Shown here piece by piece: positions 12,277 to 21,024 of a DNA stretch of 64,000 nucleotides; within the stretch, counting starts at the first letter, position 1, and each line of letters opens with the position of its first letter. The notes under the pieces are model-generated. The model was not told where the DNA came from. It did not search any database and saw only the letters and a program-made list of their open reading frames with translations. A program made the translations under genes and the position numbers. Origin of the DNA: Hyaloperonospora brassicae (Eukaryota; Oomycota; Peronosporomycetes; Peronosporales; Peronosporaceae); assembly GCA_947650285.1 (NCBI GenBank), contig CANTFL010000007.1, forward strand, positions 124,001 through 188,000, read 5' to 3'.

Positions 12277-12880
12277 TGTTGGAATTGTTACACTCGTCAG
12301 AGACCTGTTGGACAATGAAGGAACTGAGACGCGGACATATCAGGTCGTTGTATAGGAACATAATGGTGTTACAGTTAGCACTGATGAGGTCGTTATGTGG
12401 GATCGGAGAACACCGCTAGGATAGGAAAGAAAACCAGTCGGTAACACCTCATATATATTTAGTCTTCATTTTTCCTTCACGTGCACAAGTGTATCAGTTC
12501 AGATACACATTCTCACAACCACTGACAGCCGTCCATTTGAACGGCAGATTTGTACTCCGCTACTACTTTCCATACATTTGCGGCCAGCTTAATCTGTAAC
12601 AATCGAATATAATTTCCCGCCAATTTTACCAGCCAGACCACTCGACAATGCTCGTAGATGCAATGCTTCTTAGGCGCTGAGTCATATCTTGACGCGACTT
12701 GTTTCTGCTCTTTACAATAAAACACTTGATTAGCGACCCAGTGCTACGCATCTAATGATCGACACTTGAGAGAGGGCCATCGGTAGAAAGCTCATTACTA
12801 CTGTTAATGGGGGTTTGCATGATCGTGCGCCAAAATTCTCGGTCTACAAGCTTTATATACTTCGGGCTGGGGAGAAGGAA
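12277..12880 (+). repeat. Copia terminal region, copy B (LTR, leader, possible gag start)
   Basis: TGTTGGAATTG at 12277, about 80 bp after the RNase H remnant, is a typical Copia LTR start. From about 12530 the sequence matches the block at 8165-8520. Because the match seems to run past the LTR into leader and gag-like sequence, copy B may be the 5' end of a second, tandem Copia element sharing this LTR. Divergence prevents exact LTR ends from being set. Confidence 0.45.
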
Positions 12881-13711
12881 GCAAAGAATGGTCTGTTTGA
12901 TGATTACGAGGTAGAGAAAAGATCCTGCGACCGCCCTAGCGGTGCGATGGATGCTGCGAGTAGAGATAGCCATGAACAGTGGGTATAGGGGAAGATTATT
13001 CCGACATGTAAAACTCTTGCTTTTGAAACTACTCAGCAAGGTAATTCTACGCGCACTCGATGATAGTTGGTGGCAGTCTCCGTCAGTGCCGTCATCTTAC
13101 GATCCCTGACGATGATTCTGCTTGATAGATTGACTCAAGAGACGCAGATGATAGAGGTGACGCGTAATGTCCATCGAAAGATAAATTATAGGACCTTCGA
13201 CGTAAAACGTAGGGATAGTAGCATAGCAATGGGCACATTCAAGAAATAGAAACCGCTATAGACTTCGGTATTTTGATATGGAAAAACAAAGTGTGGCGTC
13301 ATTCTGTTGGACCGCATGATGAGCAATGCTATGCTGGGCAGACCTATGCTCTATAACAACACTCAATCGTCGTGTCGGTAAAAGAATATATTCTTTCGAG
13401 TTCATACATCTGCACTTGTCTTTATTTTGCCGGCTTCCACCTGATCCTCGTCGCGCACCGACCCCCGGACGGCTTGTTGTTAAACCAGCACAATGGAGAG
13501 AAAATAGTAAACTTTAAGGCCAAAATCAATAATGAAGGCGCGATTACATTATCGATGCAGCATGTGTGATGCTACTTTGCACTTTTATACAGAGGTAGAG
13601 GCGTAGTAATTAGCACCAATATTTAAGATGTTTTCATTGGAAGCTTCAGCGCAGTTTAAGTCGTAGAAAATGTCACTTTATAATGGAGATGTAATGCTTC
13701 GATACTGGGAT

Positions 13712-14102
13712 TGTAACGGGGCACACCCTTGCGTAACTTAACGCAAGGGTTTTGGGTGCCCCGACTGACGTACACGTGGCAAGCGAGGAAGCGTAGGTAG
13801 GGTAAAAGTAGAACTGTTATATTAATAAAATTAAGTCTTTTAACTACTGTCTCTCTGTTTGACTTAACTTAATTATGTTAATATAACTGAGCGTATGGTG
13901 ACGTCTCGTCACCACTCATTGCGTGCGTCTTGCGGCGATTATTGGGTTGATATCATCAAGATATCAACCAATGAACAGACTCTTTGGTCGACCCTTCAAT
14001 ATCACCACTTTGGTGATATTGTTCAAAGAATATTCAACTTAATATTCTTTATTGTCACTTTCTTTAAAGTGACAATTCCATGTAACGGGCTGCCCCGTTA
14101 CA
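13712..14102 (-). repeat. Gypsy LTR (3' LTR of the element)
   Basis: The 391-bp repeat starts TGTAAC and ends GTTACA. It matches a solo LTR at 61476-61866 with about two dozen substitutions and no length change by hand alignment, and more distantly 57784-58219. It is itself a row of hairpins: ACCCTTGCGT/ACGCAAGGGT near its start, GGTTGATATC/GATATCAACC, CAATATCACCA (13997-14007) with TGGTGATATTG (14011-14021), ATTGTCACTTT (14051-14061) with AAAGTGACAAT (14066-14076), and a final TAACGGG/CCCGTTA. Confidence 0.9.
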
Positions 14103-14234
14103 TCACCCCCCCCTTAACTGATAGTCACCGTGTGACTATCGAAAATATGGCGGCCACCCGTTGGGCACCATTGGGACAGGGAGCACTTGTTGGGTCCGTT
14201 CCATTCACTTTCCGCTTGACCTCGCATAGTTAAC

Positions 14235-15772
14235 ATGTCTATGCGAGGTGACTCAAGACCCACACAGCCCGGTGCTGTGCCAGCCTCTGCGGCAGACGAT
14301 TCGTCGTCTGCCGCCCCTTCTTCGCCTGCAGCAACAGGTGCTGCAGGTGCACGCGGTATCACACCGCGTGCGCACGATGACCCTGATGTAGAGGTCATCT
14401 ACTCTGGCGAGTCAGACGTGTCTGACTCGGGCAATGCTCCAGAGGCGTCTCGCTCACCGGCGACGCCTCAGTATTCGCCAAGGCCACTGCCGAACGAACG
14501 GACTCGTGATTTGCATCACAGTCTGTTCGGCAGTGATGACGATGATCAGGGTGGTGAGGAATTCTATTCCTCACCACCGCCGGCTCGTGCGTCTTCGCAC
14601 GAGCGTGATGACGATGGCGTGAGCCGTCGTCAATCTGGGAGCCGTGGTACCGACAAGGGTACCACTGTGAAGCGTGATGAGCCGAAGCCGTGGCGTTTGC
14701 CCGAACGGCTCATCAATAGCTTGTCCCACGAGACAAGCCAACACCATCGAATACCCTTATTCGATGCGACTGAGCTTCACGGCTTGAGTTCCAGCGCGAA
14801 GAACTTTCGCGCTGAAGAGGATTTTTATCTCGATGTCTTTCTTAGACATCGATGGTACAACGGCAACCAAAAGCGTGACAAAGCATCGCTTTTGGCTGCG
14901 TGGAACGTGTTCGTCCAGAACGTAAAGAATTTTGGACGAGAAGGGTGGCTCAAGAAACTTGAGGCGACACGCCTCAGGTTCGAAAGGCGAACGCCAACCG
15001 GTGCTAGGTACCGGTTGCATTGTTTATCGAGTGAGGCAGGCATTCCTTGCCTCACATGGGGAGACCCTTGTGCGAGTTGTGTTGACAACTCGCAGCGTGC
15101 ACATAGGGATGTGTATTCCCTAGATTCGCCCTGGGGAAGGGCACACATCTCGGCTGAGATGCGTGACGCGATTGCAAACTTGAAATCCGTCTACAAGCGC
15201 CTAGGGCGCGTGTTTACCGATGGGCCACAAGACTCATCGGATGGGTCTCGTCATACTGGCGGACGAGACCTTCAACATCCATCAACAGCTGAGAGCGGGG
15301 CTCCCAGCTGTTCCAAGAGGGTGGATACCCCCGCCACTGGACGAGGTAGCTCGTCCTTGATCCTGAATCGTCACGGTGATTCAAGATACGCTCCACTAGA
15401 AAGCGTTGATCACCGTGAGCATCCACCAAAGGATGTGGTGGAGGAGGAAAGACCTCCTCCAGATGATTCGGTTCCCATCTCGACCCTTACGAGATGGATC
15501 GCGCAATCGATGAATTGCGCGATGACTTGAAGCACGAGCGCGACCGGCCCTACGCTTTGACTGATACCGTGCGGAAGAACCGCAAGGATCACGAGGCTGA
15601 TCGGGCGAGGGATCGCGCCGATTATGCCACAGCGCGGATTCAGGTCGAGCGGGATGTCCGCTCCCTATTCGGCGAGCTGGCGACAGCTCGCGCGGAGATA
15701 TCTCGGTTGAGTTCCGAGGTATCATATCTGCGCGACCAGACGGATCGTCTGGAGCGCGAACGCAAGAACTAG
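14235..15772 (+). CDS. Antisense ORF of the Gypsy element (unknown function)
   Basis: A 431-codon frame (14235-15530) runs opposite to pol, between the 3' LTR and the integrase. A second frame starting at 15494 and ending at 15772 (92 codons, E/R/D-rich, probable coiled coil, [19 protein letters not shown]) looks like its C-terminus after a frameshift near 15490. Residues 1-150 are Ser/Ala/Asp-rich and disordered. The middle (about 165-330) seems folded, with Trp-rich text such as [20 protein letters not shown] and a Cys cluster ([11 protein letters not shown]). Its 3' part overlaps the antisense of the chromodomain and integrase C-terminus. I do not recognise the family. Antisense extra ORFs at this position are known in some plant Gypsy elements (for example maize Grande), so the layout has precedent. 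Confidence 0.65.
15214..15429 (-). pseudogene. Chromodomain of the Gypsy polyprotein
   Basis: The 71-residue frame contains [12 protein letters not shown] followed by [17 protein letters not shown], the signature of a chromodomain with aromatic-cage residues, as expected at the end of chromoviral integrases where it guides insertion to marked chromatin. It is in a different frame from the upstream integrase C-terminus, so a frameshift separates them. Its DNA is shared with the antisense ORF on the plus strand. Confidence 0.85.
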
Positions 15773-16445
15773 ATGGATGTTCTTGAACGTGGGGGCTATC
15801 TTCATCGGAAGAAGGAGGTTCGTACTGACAGTACGGCCTGAGCCTCCCCACGTTAAACGTAGGATGCGTGCGCATACTACGTGGCAATTCGAGTGTGTAT
15901 GCATTGCCCTTGCGATGCAACACTTGAAATGGCCCAATGTATTTCGGCAGTAGTTTACTACTGCCGACACTAGTGACTGCATGTCCAGGTAGGTTTACCG
16001 TTGACAGTAGTACTAGGTCGTTAACCTTAAATGAAAGAACATTTGCTCTTCCATTCTTGTCTGCGTTCCGTTTCTGACGGCCCACCGCATTTGCGATGGA
16101 GTCCTGAACGAAACGGGCTACCGCCTCTCGAGTCAGCAGGAAGTTCTCTGCTAACACATTGTTGTGGATTTCAGTGCGCTTCGTGCGCACTGCTAAGAGA
16201 TTGCTCTCTTCTTCAGCGAGGTTGTCTTCTTCCTCGCTGAGATCATCGTTGACGATTCTGAATATACCAGCATCGTCATCATCATCCGAGTCAATGATAG
16301 CGTCGTCGCTATTATTGAGATGATCTTCTTCATCGATGTCGAATCGATCGACATCGGCGTCATACGTGACGACGTTTACGTCGACACGTGATGACCAAGA
16401 GCCAAAATGGTTTTGGCTCGAGCGAGTCCCTCCCCCCTTATCCAA
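15396..16445 (-). pseudogene. Gypsy integrase C-terminal domain (GPY/F) and linker
   Basis: The frame contains VNDLVLLSTVNLPGH and LLPKYIGPFQVLHRKGNAYTLELP, the GPY/F module of chromoviral integrases, preceded by an acidic stretch (IIDSDDDDDAGIFRIVNDD). It is one frame off the catalytic integrase: the two frames meet near 16440 at a run of six Gs, a likely indel site. The last ~120 residues are Arg/Ser-rich and are probably read in the wrong frame. Confidence 0.75.
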
Positions 16446-18160
16446 GAGTCACACTCTATAAGGGTGGGCACTCGTGGATGGCGTAGTCCATTCACGTAAA
16501 ACGGTGTGTGCTGTGTGGAAGCATGCACCGAATTATTGATGGCGAATTCCACCATGGGTAGGAATTCGCTCCAACTCGGAAACGAGTGGACATATCCTCG
16601 AAGGATCTCTTCGAGGACACGGTTCGCACGTTCCGTCTGACCATCTGTTTCTGGACGGTCAGAAGTGGACATCTTCAATCGTGTTCCGAAAGTACGGAAC
16701 ACGGTTTGCCAAAATGCCGCCGTGAACCGAGGGTCACGGTCGGATACGAGTTCACGGGGTAACCCGTGGAGTCTAAAGACCGTGTCTAGAAAGACACGAG
16801 CACAACCTTGAGCCTTGATCAACGCAGGGACTGCAGCAAGATGGACCATCTTGCTAAACCGGTCAACAAACACAAGAATACCATTATTCTTGTGAGCGTC
16901 TTCGGGAAAACAGAAGACGAAGTCCATTGAAACGGACTGCCAGCAATCTGTCGGAACAGGCAGAGGCTGCAATGGCGCACGGGATGAAGGACTAGGCTTC
17001 ACCCGTTGACAAACCTCGCAAGCACGTATGTACTTGCGAACAAACTGATACTGGCGGGGCCAGTAAAAGTCACGACTTACCGTGAGGTAAGTCTTTTCCC
17101 TTCCACGATGGCCGCTTGTTGGGGCATCGTGACACTCATACATGATGCGCAAACGCAAATCATGATGAGCGGGTAGGACGACACGAGGCATGTCGTCGGC
17201 ATCAGCTGTATAGTACAGCAATCCGTTGCGTGTACTAAACCGATCCGATGAGGATCGGTACAAAGCCGGTAAATCCCTCATGGATTTACTGGATGGATTC
17301 ACCAGATGATCCATCAATCGCAGAAGATCCTTATCTTCTGCGTATGCCTTTCGTACGTCGTCAAGTAAACTTGACGACGGGACACTGACTGATAGTGTCG
17401 CAACAGTGGTCTTATCATCACTGTTGATTTGTGCGTCCGGCTCGAAATCGGACCGGCGCGAAAGCGCATCAGCGACGACATTGAGTCGTCCTGGTTTATA
17501 CTCCACGGAGAAGTTATACTCCGCGAAGAAAGACAGCCACCTCTCCATTCTTTGCGAGAGGTGTGGGCTGTTTACGGCCGTGCGTAATGACGCATGGTCC
17601 GTGTAGACAACAAACGGTCTATCTCCCAAGAGATAGACGCGAAACTTAGCCAGTGCGTATTTCATAGCAAGGCGTTCCTTGTCATGCACTGGGTAATTAC
17701 GCTCAGCTGCTTGCAGCTGACGCGACTGATAACAGATGACGCGCTCCGCGCCATCTGCATCGAACTGCATTAACGCACAGCCGATTGCGAAATCGCTGGC
17801 GTCACAGACCACATGAAATGGTCTGTCCTGATCTGCAATCGCCAAGATCGGCGATTGCATCAAGCTTTGCTTGATACCTTCAAAGGAACGCTGGCACTCA
17901 GCGTTCCATGACCACTTGACATTTTTCTTGAGCAAGCAAGAAAGATGAACAGTCATCTCGGCGTAGTTGCGCGAGTACTTGTGCAAGTTCGCCGCAAGAC
18001 CAAGGAACTTCCTTAGTCCCTTGACATCGAATGGCACTGGCCAGTCGGTGATCGCCTTGATCTTTTCGGGATCAGGGCGTACGCCGTGTTTACCCACGAT
18101 GCACCCAAGAAGCGGTATTTCGCTAGCCGCGAACATACACTTCTTGAGGTTGGCGTACAA
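16376..18160 (-). pseudogene. Gypsy RT C-terminus, RNase H and integrase core
   Basis: This 594-codon frame begins with the RT thumb (YANLKKCMF, FLGLAANLHKY), continues through RNase H (FHVVCDASDFAIGCAL; VYTDHASLR; NVVADALSRR) into integrase with an H-H-C-C zinc module (CHDAPTSGHRGREKT then CEVCQRV). The DDE catalytic triad is intact: D in SMDFVFCFP, D in SDRDPRF, and E in NRVLEEILRG after TDGQTERA. It is in the same frame as the RT part upstream, separated only by a TAA at 18164. Confidence 0.9.
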
Positions 18161-18163
18161 CTT

Positions 18164-19069
18164 TTACTTGCGCATAAGTTGAAGAACCTGACGAACGTGA
18201 GTTCTGTGAACTTCAACGTCTGTCTTTCCGTCCATAGCCCGGCTATGGACGAACACATCCTCGAAGTAACTCGGTGCGAAGTCTCGCACCGGTCTCAACA
18301 GATTTGTAACACATCTGTTGAATGTTGAAGGGGCATTACTCAGCCCCTGTGGCATCACTAGCCATTCCCATAGCATCCCGCTGGGGGTACTCACTGCCGT
18401 GAACGGGACGTCCCGTTCACGCATCAGGATCTGATAGAATCCATCCATCAGATCCATGGACGAAAAGATGGTACTCTTTGACATACCATCTATGATTACG
18501 TCCTTCCTCGGTATCGGCGTCTGAGCCGGTACCGTTGCAGCATTCAATTTGTTGAATGCGTGCACTATCCGCCACCCTCCTGTGGCCTTTCGCACACAGA
18601 AGGTCGGAGAGCTGTGAGGGGATGTTGATTCCCTCACATGGCCCGCTGCTAAGCGATCGGCAAAGAACTTGTCGATCGCTAGTACTTGTTCACGAGGCAG
18701 TGGCCACTGCTTCATGACACAGTACTTCGAGCCCGATTTGAGCTCGATCTCGTGTCGAGTACCTTTGTCCTTAGGCAACTCGCAAGGTACGGATTCAGGG
18801 AACACATCCCTGAATTCGATCAAATCCTTATACAAAGGATTTGCCTGAAGTGACTCCCAGGATTGAGACGTGTATCGCTCAATCCGAGTCTTCTCATCGA
18901 GGACACTTTCGTCCATCGATGAGCTGCTGAGAACCCGTTCGTTCTCAGCAAATACTGTTGCCGACCGAATGTCGGTCACATACTCATCCTCTGTGACGAG
19001 TATGCAGATCTGCTTGACTTTGCCACTACGCAGATCACGCAAGAACCGTTTCGGTTCTAGCGTTGGCAA
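18164..19069 (-). pseudogene. Gypsy reverse transcriptase (palm and fingers)
   Basis: The 301-codon frame has RT motifs in order: PIPRKDVIIDGM, MDLMDGFYQILM (motif A Asp present), VMPQGLSNAPSTF, and the catalytic box at about 18257-18268. That box reads YFED where YxDD is expected, because a GAG codon (18260-18262) replaces the first catalytic Asp. An in-frame TAA at 18164 then interrupts it and another at 19088 precedes it. Both facts argue that this copy makes no active polymerase. Confidence 0.9.
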
Positions 19070-19087
19070 CTGAGTTATCTCCGAAGT

Positions 19088-19633
19088 TTACTTCGGAGGC
19101 ACAATCAGATCAAGCGTATAAGCGCCTACGCTTGATCCGTCATTAACCAAGACGTTCAACGCCTCGGTTTCTTCCTGGAAACTTGCTTCCACAGGTTGCT
19201 GAAGGCCTAATCCCTCAGCAAGCGACTCTTGAGGAATTCCTTCCTCAAGTACGTGGGGACTTATTCCCTCGACGTCTTCCGACTGTGGCTGTGCAACCAC
19301 AGTCAGGCACCGATCCTCTACGGTCTACTCTCCAGTCGACCTAGGATTTCCATGTTGCCCTTTGGAGGCAACAGGTTTCTTTCTTCTAAGATGCTGCCCG
19401 CTAGGCATGCATCCATGTCCCGGTCCACTCGACTTATTCGAGTGGTGGACCTTCGGCGCAGCCTGTACATCTGTACAGCCGCCGGGAGCTTGCTCCACAG
19501 TGTAGTGATCAACTACACTGTGATCTTGTGCAGTCGTGCTAACGACCGTACCGCAAGTGAGGCCATCGCACTCACTCGCAGAACATCCACACGCTTGTGG
19601 ACGCTCCAAGATGTTCATCAGATGGCCATCTGA
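19088..19633 (-). pseudogene. Protease-RT linker of Gypsy, two internal stops
   Basis: This stretch stays in the same frame as protease and RT but is broken by TAG at 19325-19327 and TAA at 19088-19090, after the TAA at 19634. The peptide text is acidic and low in complexity (EDVEGISPHVLEEGIPQESL). All four stops in this pol frame could arise from C-to-T changes in Gln or Arg codons on the coding strand. Confidence 0.7.
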
Positions 19634-20121
19634 TTAACAAGCAGCAGGCATCTTCACGGATCGATGCTTCCAGCTCACCCTTGGCTCGTACTTTCTGAGC
19701 CAAGGTAATCCCAGGATGACATCAAATTTGTCATCCAGATCTAGTACGATGAAATCATCATCGTACTGTTCGCCCTCTAACGTGTAGTGGATTCCTGCTA
19801 CACGTTTCTCAACGGTTATCGATGCGCCTGTTGCAAGGCGCACCGTCATCCTTGTGAGGGGAATGTCGCGCTCAACGAACTTGAGCCTACGACCCTCTAG
19901 TGACTGGCGTCGAACAAAGTTGTTCGACGCCCCACAGTCTACTAGGGCACGAAGCGACAAATCATTTGTCGCTTCCAACTTCAAGGTGATGAGCGAAACG
20001 TCATCACCAGGTGCAGAGACACACAATGATTGTGTATCTGGAGCAACTTTCGTCAAGAGATTTGTAAATTCTCTTGAGGTTGCTGGATCAGTAGGGCGCT
20101 CCGCCCCTACTGACCCCGACC
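19634..20121 (-). pseudogene. Gypsy retropepsin-type protease
   Basis: The catalytic loop ALVDCGASNNFVRR (D-C-G variant of D-S/T-G) and the FDVILGLPWL motif identify an aspartic protease of the Gypsy type. The frame is minus one relative to gag and is open from the slippery site at 20122-20128 to the TAA at 19634, so it could be entered by frameshifting. Confidence 0.85.
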
Positions 20122-20128
20122 ATTTTTT
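20089..20128 (-). promoter_or_regulatory. Candidate -1 ribosomal frameshift cassette (gag to protease)
   Basis: On the minus strand the heptamer A AAA AAT (20128-20122) is in the gag frame, in the X XXY YYZ form used by -1 slippage. Nine bases later begins a hairpin with arms CAGTAGGG and CCCTACTG (20112-20089) that contains the gag stop codon. The minus-one frame after the heptamer is open straight into protease. Spacing and layout fit known -1 signals; function is inferred. Confidence 0.6.
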
Positions 20129-21024
20129 GGTGGTCCGTCTCGCTGTTGCGGCTTCGCAACAGCGCTGGACCCACGCCCATTGCCCTTTCTGGCGAATGGT
20201 CGTCCATTTCGCTCAGTACTGTTTGGTACTGGGCGTGGAGCACTACACTCGTATGCGTAGTGCCCTAACTTCTGACAGCGATTGCACCTCTGCAATCGCT
20301 TGTTGTTTGAAGAGCGAGGTCTCTCGCTCTCAACATAGCAGAGGTCCATTGGTTCTGGACCTCCGATCTCTTGTCGTCTCGATGGACGATAAGAGTTTGA
20401 GCTAGCATGAGCCTGTCTCATGCTAAAGTCTTCCTGTTCCGCGGCTGATATCGCATCTTCCAGCGTATTCAGCTCAAGGCGGAACAGGTGGCTCCTGACG
20501 GGCCCTTCTGTGAGCCCTTGCATGAACACCGTAATCAACGTGTGTTCATGTACTGGGTTAGCAGTTATACTACTCGCAAGGAGTCGTATATGTTGTGCGT
20601 AAGCGTGCACATCACGCTTACCCTGCTTGAGTTTCAGGAGCTCTGAACGAGCCCTGAACTCAGCCCGTGGCGGCTCAAACGTTTGTCTGAGCCGGGACTT
20701 GAAGTCATCTAGCGACCTAAACACATGTGGGTCGCTACTCTCGAGTCCCAGGGACCAAGTTTTGGCACGCCCTGCCAAGTGGGTCTGAGCAAATGTGAGT
20801 TTCATTTGCTCATCTTCGACGCGACGAGCCCTTAGGGCTCTGTCGAGTTCGACAAACCATAGTAACAGGGAGTCCTCCGGGACTCCACTGTACTTGGAGA
20901 TGTCAACTTTCATGACTTCGGGACGACGCGCATGCGCCGTCCCGCCCACAGCAGCATGGAATTGCTGTTGTCTCAACAGCTCCGTCTGTTGAGACAAATG
21001 GAGGGTCGCGACAGGGACATACAT
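20107..21024 (-). pseudogene. Gypsy Gag protein with CCHC zinc knuckle
   Basis: The 305-codon frame encodes a capsid-like region (WFVELDRALRARRVEDEQ, LAGRAKTWSLGL, FEPPRAEFRARSELLKLKQG) and a nucleocapsid knuckle CNRCQKLGHYAYEC, then a basic Gly-rich tail. It ends at TAG 20107-20109. The start lies at the truncated edge of the element, so a few N-terminal residues may be missing. Its coding DNA is full of perfect hairpins, for example GAGCAAATG (20787-20795) with CATTTGCTC (20803-20811). Confidence 0.85.

Larger units (their letters stand above)
13712..21024 (-). mobile_element. Ty3/Gypsy chromovirus, 5'-truncated, with dense hairpin array
   Basis: Read on the minus strand, the order is gag, protease, RT, RNase H, integrase, chromodomain, then a 391-bp LTR at 13712-14102. 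The 5' LTR expected above 21.0 kb is absent, so the copy is truncated inside or just before gag. The protease-RT frame is broken by four in-frame stops (19634, 19325, 19088 and 18164), and frame shifts occur near 16440 and near 15430-15600. An additional ORF runs on the opposite strand at 14235-15772. The entire element is built from closely spaced short inverted repeats that stop where the element stops. Confidence 0.92.

Noticed and set aside
13712..14102. TGTAAC...GTTACA ends taken as inverted-repeat ends of a DNA transposon
   Set aside because: The same 391-bp unit lies at the 3' end of a Gypsy coding region and occurs as solo copies with 5-bp duplications, which fits an LTR.
13712..20996. 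Hairpin array read as a CRISPR array
   Set aside because: The stems differ in sequence from one to the next; there is no repeated unit with unique spacers, and the DNA codes for gag and pol.
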